A stretch of DNA of 64,000 nt from JAJFJD01 sp965228975 (GCA_965228975.1 OZ245851.1:1674001-1738000); one strand, 5' to 3'. Shown: positions 9,055 to 17,994, counted from the stretch's first letter. The notes: generated from the letters alone by a model not told the origin. Translations and numbers: made by a program.

Positions 9055-10692
9055 ATGGCGCGATTCATTTTCATTACGGGTGGCGTGGTTTCTTCTCTGG
9101 GCAAAGGGCTGTCGGCGGCTGCGTTGGGCGCCTTGCTCGAAGCGCGGGGGTTCAAGGTCCGGCTGCGCAAGCTCGATCCCTATCTGAATGTCGATCCGGG
9201 GACGATGAGTCCCTATCAGCATGGCGAGGTCTATGTCACCGACGACGGCGCCGAAACCGACCTGGACCTGGGACATTATGAGCGGTTCACCGGCGTTTCT
9301 TGCCGGCAGAGCGATAATGTCACCGCGGGCCGGATTTACTCCCACGTCATCGCGCGCGAACGCCGTGGCGACTATCTGGGCGGGACCGTGCAGGTCATTC
9401 CGCATGTCACGGACGCCATCAAGGAGTTCATTACCTCGGACCTGACCGACGAAGATTTCGTTTTGGTGGAGATCGGCGGCACGATCGGCGATATCGAGGG
9501 GTTGCCCTTCGTCGAGGCGATCCGGCAACTCGGCAACGAGCGCGGGCGCGACCATACGCTCTATGCCCACGTCACGCTGGTCCCTTATATCGGCGCGGCC
9601 GGCGAGCTCAAGACCAAGCCGACCCAGCATTCGGTCAAGGAATTGCTCAGTCTTGGGATTCAGCCGGATATCCTGCTGTGCCGGTGCGACCGTGAGATTC
9701 CCGAGGACAGCCGCCGGAAATTGGCGCTTTTCTGCAACGTCCAGCCGGATCGCGTTATTCAGGCATTGGATGTCGACACGATTTACGATGTGCCGATCGC
9801 CTACCACGATCAGGGCCTCGACGAGCAGGTCATGAAGTATTTCGGGATGAACAAGGGCCGCGAGTCCGAGGTTGAGCTGAGCCGCTGGAAAGACATCGTC
9901 AGCACTGTGCGGTCTCCCGAGGGCGAGGTGACGATCGGAGTCGTCGGCAAATACACAAACCTGCTTGACGCCTATAAATCGCTCAGCGAGGCGTTGACCC
10001 ATGGCGGCATCGCCAACAAGGTCAAGGTCAACCTGAACTGGCTCGAATCCGAAATCTTCGAACAAGGCGACACGCTGCAACATCTCGAGGGCTGCGACGG
10101 TATCCTGGTGCCCGGCGGGTTCGGCGAGCGTGGAGCGGAAGGCAAGATCAACGCGGTGCGCTTCGCGCGCGAGCGTCTGATACCGTATTTCGGTATCTGT
10201 TTCGGCATGCAAATGGCGGTGATTGAGGCAGGGCGGTCCCTGGCGGGGATGCCGAATGCCGGGTCGACCGAGTTCGGTGACTGCGAGGAACCGCTTGTCG
10301 GCCTGCTGACCGAATGGTCGCGGGGCAACGTGGTTGAGCGGCGAAGCGAGGACGACGACCTGGGTGGCACGATGCGTCTGGGTGCGTATCCGTGCCGGTT
10401 GAGGCCGGGCAGCAAGGCGGCCGAAATCTACAGCAACAACAGCGAGATCAGGGAACGCCACCGCCACCGCTACGAGGTGAACATCAATTACATGAAGCGG
10501 CTCGAAGAGGCCGGGCTGGTCTTTTCCGGGATGTCGCCGGACGGCGAACTGCCGGAGATCGTGGAGATCCCGGACCATCCTTGGTTCGTCGGCGTGCAGT
10601 TCCACCCGGAGCTCAAATCCAAGCCATTCGATCCGCACCCGATCTTCACCAGCTTCATCAAGGCCGCGGTCGATCAGTCGCGGCTGGTCTAG
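9055..10692 (+). CDS. pyrG: CTP synthase
   Basis: PyrG aminates UTP to CTP using ATP and glutamine. The 545-residue protein has the N-terminal synthetase domain beginning RFIFITGGVVSSLGKG, with its P-loop, and a C-terminal class I glutamine amidotransferase domain. The nucleophile there is Cys382 in GICFGMQ, and His517 and Glu519 lie in VQFHPE. The length is standard. It is followed by kdsA after 12 bases, so the two are probably co-transcribed. No sign of truncation. Confidence 0.98.
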   Translation: MARFIFITGGVVSSLGKGLSAAALGALLEARGFKVRLRKLDPYLNVDPGTMSPYQHGEVYVTDDGAETDLDLGHYERFTGVSCRQSDNVTAGRIYSHVIARERRGDYLGGTVQVIPHVTDAIKEFITSDLTDEDFVLVEIGGTIGDIEGLPFVEAIRQLGNERGRDHTLYAHVTLVPYIGAAGELKTKPTQHSVKELLSLGIQPDILLCRCDREIPEDSRRKLALFCNVQPDRVIQALDVDTIYDVPIAYHDQGLDEQVMKYFGMNKGRESEVELSRWKDIVSTVRSPEGEVTIGVVGKYTNLLDAYKSLSEALTHGGIANKVKVNLNWLESEIFEQGDTLQHLEGCDGILVPGGFGERGAEGKINAVRFARERLIPYFGICFGMQMAVIEAGRSLAGMPNAGSTEFGDCEEPLVGLLTEWSRGNVVERRSEDDDLGGTMRLGAYPCRLRPGSKAAEIYSNNSEIRERHRHRYEVNINYMKRLEEAGLVFSGMSPDGELPEIVEIPDHPWFVGVQFHPELKSKPFDPHPIFTSFIKAAVDQSRLV

Positions 10693-10704
10693 GGAGCCAA
10701 AGCT

Positions 10705-11550
10705 ATGGGCGCAGACATCCGGCACGTCAAAATCGGCGACTTCGAGGTGGGGAACGACCTGCCCCTCGCGATTATCGCCGGGCCCTGCGCGATGGAAAGC
10801 CGGCAGCACGCGCTCGATATGAGCGGTGCGCTGAAGGAGATTTCCGACAAACTCGGCTTCAATCTCATTTACAAGACCTCTTACGATAAGGCCAACCGGA
10901 CCTCGGCCAAGAGCCCGCGTGGCGTCGGCCTGCAGACGGCGGGGCCGGTATTCAAGGAAATTCGGGAGACGTTCGGCTGCCCGGTGATCACGGATGTGCA
11001 CGACCCCCGGGATTGCGATCCGGTCGCGGAGTGCGTGGACGTGCTGCAGATCCCGGCCTTCCTGTGCCGCCAGACCGAGTTGATCGAGACTGCCGGCAGG
11101 ACGGGCAAACCGGTGCACGTAAAAAAGGGGCAGTTCCTGGCGCCGGGCGACATGAGGAACGTTGTCGAGAAGCTCGACGGGGTCGGGAATCACGATGTCC
11201 TGGTGTGCGAGCGGGGTGTCAGCTTCGGCTACAACACGCTGGTATCCGACATGCGCTCGATCCCCATCATGGCGCAGACCGGGTGTCCGGTGGTGTTCGA
11301 CGCCACCCATTCGGTGATGCAGCCGGGCGGCGAGGGCGACCGCTCGGGCGGCGACCGCCGTTTCGTGCCGGTGCTGGCGCGGGCCGCGGTCGCGGTCGGC
11401 GTTGCGGCTGTTTTCATGGAGACCCATCAGGATCCGGACAATGCGCCGTCGGACGGGCCCAATATGGTCCGGCTCGACGATTTCCCGGGGGTTGTGGAGA
11501 CGCTGCTCGAACTGGACCAACTGGCGAAGAAGCGGCCGGTCAGCCTCTAG
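10705..11550 (+). CDS. kdsA: 3-deoxy-8-phosphooctulonate synthase (KDO-8-P synthase)
   Basis: KdsA condenses arabinose 5-phosphate with phosphoenolpyruvate to give KDO 8-phosphate, the first step to the inner-core sugar of lipopolysaccharide. The 281-residue protein shows IIAGPCAMES near residue 27, YKTSYDKANRTS, VITDVHDP and the DATHSVMQPGG segment, all typical of the DAHP/KDOP synthase barrel. GGGAG precedes the ATG. It lies between pyrG and eno; PEP, its substrate, is made by enolase next door. It implies that the organism makes a KDO-containing outer membrane. Confidence 0.97.
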   Translation: MGADIRHVKIGDFEVGNDLPLAIIAGPCAMESRQHALDMSGALKEISDKLGFNLIYKTSYDKANRTSAKSPRGVGLQTAGPVFKEIRETFGCPVITDVHDPRDCDPVAECVDVLQIPAFLCRQTELIETAGRTGKPVHVKKGQFLAPGDMRNVVEKLDGVGNHDVLVCERGVSFGYNTLVSDMRSIPIMAQTGCPVVFDATHSVMQPGGEGDRSGGDRRFVPVLARAAVAVGVAAVFMETHQDPDNAPSDGPNMVRLDDFPGVVETLLELDQLAKKRPVSL

Positions 11551-11644
11551 GGCTCCGCCATCGGGGCATCCCGCCTCCGATCCAAATGAGGGTAAGCCTC
11601 CTGGCTGCAGGAGAGTGCTTGAACGCGCGCGGTTCGCGGTGTAT

Positions 11645-11666
11645 GCGGATCGCATCCGCGGTTTTT
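11645..11666 (+). terminator. Candidate rho-independent terminator after kdsA
   Basis: GCGGAT-CGC-ATCCGC (11645-11659) forms a 6-bp stem, or 7 with a T-G pair, with a 3-base loop. GG and five T follow. It lies between kdsA and eno and could separate the two transcripts. The stem is short, so the call is moderate. Confidence 0.45.
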
Positions 11667-11686
11667 GACCGCCCATGTCTTTTTGC

Positions 11687-11716
11687 TACTCCAGAGATGT
11701 TCTTCGTTACTCCAGA
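11687..11716. repeat. TACTCCAGA direct repeat upstream of eno
   Basis: TACTCCAGA occurs at 11687-11695 and again at 11708-11716, 21 bases apart start to start, about two helical turns. With flanking bases the match is GCTACTCCAGA against GTTACTCCAGA. The second copy ends 12 bases before the eno ATG. The spacing would suit a dimeric regulator or a tandem operator; no known factor is recognised. Confidence 0.4.
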
Positions 11717-11728
11717 AAAGGCCCCGCC

Positions 11729-13009
11729 ATGACCGCCATCATCGATATTCATGGCCGCGAGATCCTCGATAGCCGCGGCAATCCCACCGTCGAAGTCGAC
11801 GTAACGCTTGAGACCGGGGCCTTCGGCCGGGCAGCCGTGCCGTCGGGCGCGTCCACTGGCACTTTCGAGGCAGTGGAACTGCGGGACGGCGGGGATCGCT
11901 ATCTCGGAAAAGGCGTGTGCCGCGCGGTGGATGCGGTGAACGGCGAGATCTTCGATTTGCTATCCGGCATGGACGCCGAGGATCAGACCCGCCTCGACAC
12001 GATGATGATCGACCTCGACGGTACGCCGAACAAGGCGCGCCTGGGCGCGAACGCCATCCTCGGCGTCTCCCTGGCCGTCGCAAAGGCGGCCGCGGAGGAA
12101 GCGGCGCTGCCGCTTTACCGTTATATCGGGGGGGTCTATGCCCGCACGATGCCGGTCCCGATGATGAATATCGTCAATGGCGGCGCCCATGCGGATAACC
12201 CGATCGACATCCAGGAATTCATGATCATGCCGGTCGCGGCGGAAACCGAGGCGGCCGCCGTACGGGTAGGTGCCGAGGTTTTTCAATCGCTTAAGGGTGC
12301 GCTGCACGATGCCGGGCACAGCACCAACGTCGGGGACGAGGGGGGCTTTGCGCCTAATCTGAGCTCGGCGACCGAGGCGCTCGACTTCATCATGCGCGCC
12401 ATCGAGAAGGCGGGCTACACGCCCGGCGACGAGGTCATGCTCGCGCTCGATTGCGCGTCTACCGAATACTTCAAGGACGGCGCCTATCATATGGCCGGCG
12501 AGGGCAAGACCTTGGATGCGGCCGGGCATGTGGAATATCTCGCGAAACTCGTCGACGCCTATCCCATCGTGTCGATCGAGGACGGTATGTCCGAAGATGA
12601 CTGGGAAGGCTGGCAAGCGCTCACCGGCGCGATCGGCGACCGGGTGCAGCTCGTCGGCGACGACCTGTTCGTCACCAATCCGGAACGGCTGGCCCGCGGG
12701 ATCGAAGAGCGCGCGGCGAATGCCATCCTGGTGAAGGTCAACCAGATCGGCACCCTGTCCGAGACGCTGCAGACCGTTGAAATGGCTCATCGCGCCGGGT
12801 TCCGCGCCGTGATGTCGCACCGGTCCGGCGAGACGGAGGATTCGACCATCGCGGATCTGGCCGTCGCCACGAACTGCGGTCAGATCAAGACGGGATCGCT
12901 GTCCCGGTCGGATCGGCTGGCCAAGTACAATCAGCTCATCCGGATCGAGGAAGGTCTCGGCGACGAAGCCCGATACGCGGGACTCAATGCGTTGAAAATC
13001 GCCTCGTAG
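11729..13009 (+). CDS. eno: Enolase
   Basis: Enolase interconverts 2-phosphoglycerate and phosphoenolpyruvate and is often part of the RNA degradosome. The 426-residue protein starts MTAIIDIHGREILDSRGNPTVEV. It carries the GASTG loop, the metal ligands in LALDCASTEYF, SIEDGMSEDD and VGDDLFVTN, the catalytic Lys in ILVKVNQIG, and the SHRSGETED signature near the C-terminus. An ATG-like extension 54 bases upstream lacks family similarity. The tail is normal. It is followed by ftsB and the pdh cluster, the usual alphaproteobacterial order. Confidence 0.98.
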   Translation: MTAIIDIHGREILDSRGNPTVEVDVTLETGAFGRAAVPSGASTGTFEAVELRDGGDRYLGKGVCRAVDAVNGEIFDLLSGMDAEDQTRLDTMMIDLDGTPNKARLGANAILGVSLAVAKAAAEEAALPLYRYIGGVYARTMPVPMMNIVNGGAHADNPIDIQEFMIMPVAAETEAAAVRVGAEVFQSLKGALHDAGHSTNVGDEGGFAPNLSSATEALDFIMRAIEKAGYTPGDEVMLALDCASTEYFKDGAYHMAGEGKTLDAAGHVEYLAKLVDAYPIVSIEDGMSEDDWEGWQALTGAIGDRVQLVGDDLFVTNPERLARGIEERAANAILVKVNQIGTLSETLQTVEMAHRAGFRAVMSHRSGETEDSTIADLAVATNCGQIKTGSLSRSDRLAKYNQLIRIEEGLGDEARYAGLNALKIAS

Positions 13010-13208
13010 AGTGCCGCCGGCGCCGCGCGATGTGCGGCGAAAGCAAGGACTTGTGGACGGGTCTTAAGGTAGGGTTTGCCAAATACGGACTCTTTGGTAC
13101 TCCGTAGGGGGTAGGCGTCCTCCAAATTAATCCAAGAGATTGAAGGGGTTATGCTGCGGCAAATTTTACCCATTGACCCCGATTCGCCGCATGTGATTCG
13201 TTCCCCTT

Positions 13209-13529
13209 ATGTTATTGATTCGCGAGGCAAAGAAGCGCTCCCGGCAGATCGTCGTTCCGATCTGCGCGGCCGTCGTGGCGGGGTACTTTCTGTATCACAC
13301 GGTGCATGGCGAGCGCGGCGTGTTCGCCTATGCGGAATTGTCGGAGCAGGCGCGGGACGCGGAGCTGAAGCTGACCGATATCCGTCTGCGGCGGCAAGCC
13401 ATCGAGACGGACGTTCGGTTGCTGCGGCATGATAGCCTGGATCTCGATCTGCTCGAGGAACGGGCGCGGACGGTGCTGAATCTCGTCGGCGAGGACGATC
13501 TGCTGATCCACAGCGGCAACGTTCGCTAG
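13209..13529 (+). CDS. ftsB: Septum formation initiator family protein (FtsB/DivIC-like)
   Basis: A 106-residue bitopic membrane protein: a basic N-terminus, one membrane helix at about residues 14-31, then a heptad-rich coiled coil (about 43-80) and an ERARTVLNLVGEDDLL segment that matches the conserved end of the FtsB/DivIC family. In the divisome such proteins pair with FtsL and FtsQ at the septum. The position between eno and pdhA is the same as in many alphaproteobacteria. No good ribosome binding site precedes the ATG, so the exact start is uncertain. Confidence 0.82.
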   Translation: MLLIREAKKRSRQIVVPICAAVVAGYFLYHTVHGERGVFAYAELSEQARDAELKLTDIRLRRQAIETDVRLLRHDSLDLDLLEERARTVLNLVGEDDLLIHSGNVR

Positions 13530-13546
13530 TCTCCCAGACTTTTTTT
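13528..13546 (+). terminator. Short terminator-like hairpin after ftsB
   Basis: AGTCT-CCC-AGACT overlaps the ftsB stop codon and is followed by six T. The 5-bp stem is weak, but position and T-run fit an intrinsic terminator that isolates the pdh promoter region. Confidence 0.4.
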
Positions 13547-13676
13547 CGAAATCGAGGCCATATCGCACCCGGATTCAGGGCAGCGCAATAATATTTCGCG
13601 CCGGTTGTATCGTCGGTTCGTTTCATTCAACGCGCCGGTGCGAAATCTTAACATAATTCCAGTTAATAATGCATTT

Positions 13677-13761
13677 ATTGTTTTTTAACAATGATTTACT
13701 AGCGTCTTGTATCGTTGGTATTTCGATCTTAACTATGTCACACTTCCCGTATCCTACGGGA
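13677..13761 (+). promoter_or_regulatory. AT-rich pdhA control region with two inverted repeats
   Basis: The 260 bases before pdhA are much richer in A and T than the surrounding genes. Two inverted repeats are visible: ATTGTT-TTTT-AACAAT (13677-13692) and TCCCGTA-TCC-TACGGGA (13745-13761). The second ends 28 bases before the pdhA ATG. A loose promoter, TTAACA at 13685 with TTGTAT at 13707, lies between them. The second repeat is a good candidate operator or leader hairpin controlling the pdh operon. The binding factor is unknown. Confidence 0.4.
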
Positions 13762-13789
13762 TAACAACAGCAGATGCTGGGGAGCACAC

Positions 13790-14833
13790 ATGGCCGTTAG
13801 CGCGAAAGCGAACTCGACCAGTTCCCGCGGGCGTACCAAGAAAGGCCGGGCGAAGAAACCGGTCCTTGCCGCCACGCCGGAGGAAATGCACCAATTTTAC
13901 CGTGACATGCTGATGATCCGCCGATTCGAAGAAAAGGCGGGCCAACTTTATGGCATGGGCCTGATCGGTGGTTTTTGCCATCTTTATATCGGACAGGAGG
14001 CTGTCGTCGTCGGCATGCAAGCGGCGATTACCCCCGACGATGCGGTGATCACCAGTTATCGGGATCATGGCCACATGATCGCGTGCGGAATGGACCCGCG
14101 CGGCGTGATGGCGGAGCTGACCGGGCGCGAGGGCGGATATTCGCGCGGCAAGGGCGGCTCGATGCATATGTTCTCCCGCGAGAAGAATTTCTACGGCGGT
14201 CACGGCATCGTCGGCGCACAGGTCCCCATCGGGACGGGCATCGCCTTCGCGCATCGCTATCGGGGCAACGACAATGTGAGCCTCACCTATCTCGGCGATG
14301 GCGCAATCAATCAGGGCCAGGTCTACGAATCCTTCAACATGGCGGCGCTCTGGAAACTCCCGGTCATCTACGTTGTTGAAAACAATAAATACGGCATGGG
14401 TACCAGCGTCGAGCGCGCATCAGCCAACCCGGATTTGTATATTCGCGGACAGGCGTACGGCATCCCCGGTAAACAGGTGGATGGCATGGACGTCGTCGCG
14501 GTGCGTGCCGCCGGGGACGAGGCCGTGGCGCATTGCCGCGCCGGCAAGGGGCCGTACATCCTGGAAATGCTGACCTATCGCTATCGCGGCCATTCGATGT
14601 CCGATCCCGCGAAATACCGGACCCGAGAAGAGGTCAGCAAGGTTCGCCAGGAGCGCGACCCGATCGAACGTCTCCGGGCGAAGATGCTGGAGGAAAAAAT
14701 CGCCGACGACGATGCACTGAAGCAGGTCGATCGCGAGATCAAGGACATCATCTCGGACGCCGCGGAATTCGCGCAAAATAGCCCGGAGCCCGATCCTTCC
14801 GAGCTTTATACCGACGTATTGGTTGACGCGTAG
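13790..14833 (+). CDS. pdhA: Pyruvate dehydrogenase E1 component subunit alpha
   Basis: E1-alpha, with E1-beta, decarboxylates pyruvate with thiamine diphosphate and passes the acetyl group to lipoyl-E2. The 347-residue protein starts with a basic, Ser/Lys-rich tail. The E1 fold follows: the MLMIRRFEEKAGQLYGMG block, FCHLYIGQEA, the RGKGGSMH loop, and the TPP-binding motif GDGAINQG ending in VENN. RYRGHSMSDPAKYR is the phosphorylation-loop region of the eukaryotic homologue. GGGGAG precedes the ATG. It leads the pdhA-pdhB-pdhC-cupin-lpd operon. Confidence 0.97.
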   Translation: MAVSAKANSTSSRGRTKKGRAKKPVLAATPEEMHQFYRDMLMIRRFEEKAGQLYGMGLIGGFCHLYIGQEAVVVGMQAAITPDDAVITSYRDHGHMIACGMDPRGVMAELTGREGGYSRGKGGSMHMFSREKNFYGGHGIVGAQVPIGTGIAFAHRYRGNDNVSLTYLGDGAINQGQVYESFNMAALWKLPVIYVVENNKYGMGTSVERASANPDLYIRGQAYGIPGKQVDGMDVVAVRAAGDEAVAHCRAGKGPYILEMLTYRYRGHSMSDPAKYRTREEVSKVRQERDPIERLRAKMLEEKIADDDALKQVDREIKDIISDAAEFAQNSPEPDPSELYTDVLVDA

Positions 14834-14874
14834 GCGGTTCCCCGCCCGCGCGCAGACTCCACAGGAACCGCACC

Positions 14875-16260
14875 ATGCCAATCCAGGTTTTGATGCCAGC
14901 GCTTTCGCCGACGATGACCGAAGGAAAGCTGGCCAAATGGCTGAAAGCCGAAGGCGACGACGTGTCCGCCGGCGACGTGATCGCCGAAATCGAGACAGAC
15001 AAGGCTACGATGGAAGTCGAAGCGGTCGACGAAGGGAAGGTCGGCAAGCTGTTGGTCGACGAAGGCGCGGAAGGCGTCGCGGTCAACACACCGATCGCGG
15101 TGCTTTTGGCCGACGGGGAGGACGCCAGTGCTATCGACAGCGCAGCTGCGCCCGCACCCCAGCCCGCCGCCCAATCAAGCGACGGCGCCGAACCGCCGGC
15201 GGCATCTCCCGCCGCCGAACCGGTCGCCGCGCCTGTCACGGCCGCGCCGCCGGCGGAAGCCGAATGGACCGGTCCGTCGACGAGCCAGACCGTCCGCGAT
15301 GCCTTGCGGGACGCCATGGCCGAGGAGATGCGCCGGGACGAGAACGTCTTCCTGATGGGCGAGGAAGTCGCCGAATACCAAGGCGCGTACAAGCTCAGCC
15401 AGGGACTTCTCGACGAGTTCGGCGCCCGCCGCGTGATCGATACGCCGATTACCGAGCATGGCTTCACCGGACTGGGCGTCGGCGCTGCCTTCATGGGGCT
15501 GCGGCCGATCGTGGAGTTCATGACCTTCAACTTCGCCATGCAGGCGATGGACCACATCATCAACTCGGCCGCGAAGACGCTCTACATGTCGGGTGGTCAG
15601 ATGGGATGCCCGATCGTGTTCCGCGGCCCGAACGGCGCGGCCGCCCGGGTCGCCGCGCAGCACTCGCAATGCTACGCGAGCTGGTATGCCCATTGTCCCG
15701 GTCTTAAGGTCGTGTCGCCCTGGTCGGCCGCCGATGCCAAGGGCTTGTTGAAGTCGGCGATACGCGATCCCAACCCCGTGATTTTCCTCGAGAACGAGAT
15801 TCTGTACGGCGAGAGTTCCGACGTGCCGGAAGATCCCGATTGGATCGTGCCGATCGGCAAGGCCAAGGTGCTGCGACGCGGCAATGACGTGACGCTGGTC
15901 GCCCATTCGATCATGGTCGGCAAGGCGCTGGAGGCCGCGGAGGCGCTTGCCGCGGAGGGTGTCGACGCCGAGGTGATCGACCTGCGCAGTATCCGGCCGC
16001 TCGATATCGAAACGATCATCGAGTCCGTGAAGAAGACCAACCGGATCGTCTCTTGCGAGGAAGGCTGGGCCTATTCGGGCATTGGCTCGGAAATCGCAGC
16101 ACAGCTCATGGAGCAGGCATTTGACTGGCTCGACGCCCCGGTGGCGCGGGTAACCGCCAAGGATGTGCCGTTGCCCTATGCGGCCAATCTGGAAGCGCTG
16201 GCGCTTCCGCAAGCGGCAGATATTGTTTCTGCCGCTAAATCAGTTAGTTACGCTGCGTGA
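14875..16260 (+). CDS. pdhB: Pyruvate dehydrogenase E1 component subunit beta with N-terminal lipoyl domain
   Basis: The 461-residue E1-beta begins with a full lipoyl domain (about residues 1-78, lipoylated Lys43 in ETDKATMEVEA). A Pro/Ala-rich linker (about 85-130) follows, then the transketolase-like core with FLMGEEVAEYQGAYK, ITEHGFTGLGVGAA and EEGWAYSGIG. The extra lipoyl domain on E1-beta is characteristic of alphaproteobacterial PDH, and the first 50 residues are nearly the same as those of PdhC, pointing to domain duplication. Together with PdhA it forms the alpha2beta2 E1. The gap to pdhC is 18 bases. Confidence 0.97.
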   Translation: MPIQVLMPALSPTMTEGKLAKWLKAEGDDVSAGDVIAEIETDKATMEVEAVDEGKVGKLLVDEGAEGVAVNTPIAVLLADGEDASAIDSAAAPAPQPAAQSSDGAEPPAASPAAEPVAAPVTAAPPAEAEWTGPSTSQTVRDALRDAMAEEMRRDENVFLMGEEVAEYQGAYKLSQGLLDEFGARRVIDTPITEHGFTGLGVGAAFMGLRPIVEFMTFNFAMQAMDHIINSAAKTLYMSGGQMGCPIVFRGPNGAAARVAAQHSQCYASWYAHCPGLKVVSPWSAADAKGLLKSAIRDPNPVIFLENEILYGESSDVPEDPDWIVPIGKAKVLRRGNDVTLVAHSIMVGKALEAAEALAAEGVDAEVIDLRSIRPLDIETIIESVKKTNRIVSCEEGWAYSGIGSEIAAQLMEQAFDWLDAPVARVTAKDVPLPYAANLEALALPQAADIVSAAKSVSYAA

Positions 16261-16278
16261 TGGGGCGGAGATAAAGCG

Positions 16279-17586
16279 ATGCCGATCAAGATCTTAATGC
16301 CGGCGCTGTCACCTACGATGACCGAGGGAAACCTCGCAAAATGGCATGTGAAGGAAGGCGACGCGGTGAACGCCGGCGATGTCATCGCCGAAATCGAAAC
16401 CGACAAGGCCACGATGGAGGTCGAAGCGGTCGACGAGGGAACCGTCGGCCGGATTCTGGTGGACGAAGGGGCCGAAGGCGTTGCGGTGAACGCGCTAATC
16501 GCGCTGCTGCTGGAGGATGGGGAGGACGCGTCGGCGTTGGATTCCGTCGCCGACGATGCGCCGGCGCCTGCAGCGACGCCTGCACCGGCCCCAACTGCCG
16601 AGGCGCCCGCACCCGCCGCGCCGGCACCGGCCGCACCTGCAGCGGCCCCGGCGCCGACCGCGCCCGCTGCACCGGCCGCCGCGCCGACGAATGGCGCCCG
16701 CGTTTTCGCCAGCCCGCTGGCGCGCCGGATGGCGGCGCAGGCCGGGCTCGATCTCGCATCGATGACGGGCAGCGGCCCGAAAGGCCGGATCGTCAAAAGC
16801 GACGTCGAAGCGGCGATTTCCGGCGGCGTGCCCGCGGCGGCAGCCGCCGCGCAACGGCCGCCGGCGGCGCCGATCAGTGCGGATGCGGCGCCGTTCGAGC
16901 CAGCGTTCGACCTCGAGCCGCTCAGTTCGATGCGCAAGACGATCGCGCAACGTCTGACGGAGGCCAAGCAAACAATCCCGCATTTCTATCTCACGGTGGA
17001 TTGCGAACTCGACGCGCTTCTCGACTTGCGTAAACGCTTGAACGAGAAGGCGGACGGGGCCTACAAGCTGTCGGTCAACGATCTCATCATCAAGGCGTGC
17101 GGCGTGGCTTTGCGGAAGGTGCCGGCGGCCAATGCGTCCTACACCGATGAGGGGATCAAGCTATACCAGTCGGCCGACGTGGCGGTGGCCGTCGCGATCG
17201 ACGGCGGCTTGATCACGCCGGTCATTCGCGATGCGGCCAACAAGGGCTTGGAAGCGATTTCGGCCGAGATGAAGGACATGGCGGGCCGCGCGCGCGAGGG
17301 CAAACTCGCGCCCGAGGAATACCAAGGCGGCACCTTCAGCATTTCCAACCTCGGTATGTTCGGCATCAAGCAGTTCGACGCCGTCATCAATCCGCCGCAG
17401 GGCGCGATCCTCGCGGTCGGAGCCGGCGAACAACGCCCGGTCGTGAAGGACGGCGCGCTTGCGGTCGCGACGGTGATGAGCTGCACCCTGTCCTGCGACC
17501 ATCGCGTGGTGGATGGTGCAGTCGGCGCGGAATTCCTGAAAGTCTTCAAGGCGATGATCGAAGAACCCTTCGCCATGCTGCTCTGA
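16279..17586 (+). CDS. pdhC: Dihydrolipoamide acetyltransferase (PDH E2)
   Basis: E2 forms the core of the pyruvate dehydrogenase complex and moves acetyl groups to CoA. The 435-residue protein has one lipoyl domain (Lys43), a long Ala/Pro linker (about 85-135), and a peripheral-subunit binding domain (FASPLARRMA to IVKSDVEAAI, about 140-178). A second linker and the catalytic domain follow, with His408 and Asp412 in CDHRVVDGA. GGAG precedes the start. The alternating Ala-Pro linker is compositional and not a nucleotide repeat. The product works with PdhA, PdhB and Lpd encoded around it. Confidence 0.97.
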   Translation: MPIKILMPALSPTMTEGNLAKWHVKEGDAVNAGDVIAEIETDKATMEVEAVDEGTVGRILVDEGAEGVAVNALIALLLEDGEDASALDSVADDAPAPAATPAPAPTAEAPAPAAPAPAAPAAAPAPTAPAAPAAAPTNGARVFASPLARRMAAQAGLDLASMTGSGPKGRIVKSDVEAAISGGVPAAAAAAQRPPAAPISADAAPFEPAFDLEPLSSMRKTIAQRLTEAKQTIPHFYLTVDCELDALLDLRKRLNEKADGAYKLSVNDLIIKACGVALRKVPAANASYTDEGIKLYQSADVAVAVAIDGGLITPVIRDAANKGLEAISAEMKDMAGRAREGKLAPEEYQGGTFSISNLGMFGIKQFDAVINPPQGAILAVGAGEQRPVVKDGALAVATVMSCTLSCDHRVVDGAVGAEFLKVFKAMIEEPFAMLL

Positions 17587-17594
17587 GACCGGCG

Positions 17595-17957
17595 ATGCCC
17601 GAAAAGGTCAATCTCGACGAAAAATTCGCGCTCTTCTCTGCACCGTGGACGCCGAAAGTGATCGGCGAGGTCGACGACTATGAGATCAAGATCGTGCGGA
17701 TCGAGGGCGAGTTCGTCTGGCATGCGCATGCCGACGTCGATGAAGTCTTCGTGGTGCTCGAAGGCGACATGACCATCCAGTTCCGGGATGGCGACGTATC
17801 GCTCGGTTCCGGTGAGCTGCTCGTCGTCCCGAAAGGCGTGGAGCACCGGCCGGTGGCTGAATCGGAATGCAAGGCGATGATTTTCGAGAGAAAAGGCACC
17901 GTCAACACCGGCGAAACCGAGAGCGACTTGACCGTCGCCGCGCCCGAACGACTTTGA
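17595..17957 (+). CDS. Small cupin-domain protein in the pdh operon
   Basis: A 120-residue single-domain cupin. The metal-binding pattern is complete: WHAHADVDEVFVVLEG supplies two His and the Glu, and PKGVEHRPV supplies the third His, so it could bind Fe, Mn or Zn. Its substrate is unknown. It lies 8 bases after pdhC and 37 before lpd on the same strand, so it is certainly within the operon. Proteins of this size may be isomerases, dioxygenases or sugar/metabolite binders. It is not a known PDH subunit. Confidence 0.85.
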   Translation: MPEKVNLDEKFALFSAPWTPKVIGEVDDYEIKIVRIEGEFVWHAHADVDEVFVVLEGDMTIQFRDGDVSLGSGELLVVPKGVEHRPVAESECKAMIFERKGTVNTGETESDLTVAAPERL

Positions 17958-17994
17958 CCGTACCGGCGAGGCAACGGGACAGAAGAGGATCAAC

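Noticed and set aside
8950..11676. A 908-codon open frame on the minus strand across pyrG and kdsA
   Set aside because: Rich in Arg, His, Asp and Pro without family motifs; it is the shadow of two certain genes in GC-rich DNA.
13020..13106. Hairpins CGCCGC/GCGGCG and TACGGA/TCCGTA between eno and ftsB
   Set aside because: Short stems without a T-run; too weak to call terminator or operator.
16540..16690. Apparent nucleotide repeat in pdhC
   Set aside because: It encodes the Ala/Pro linker of E2; composition and not a repeat element.
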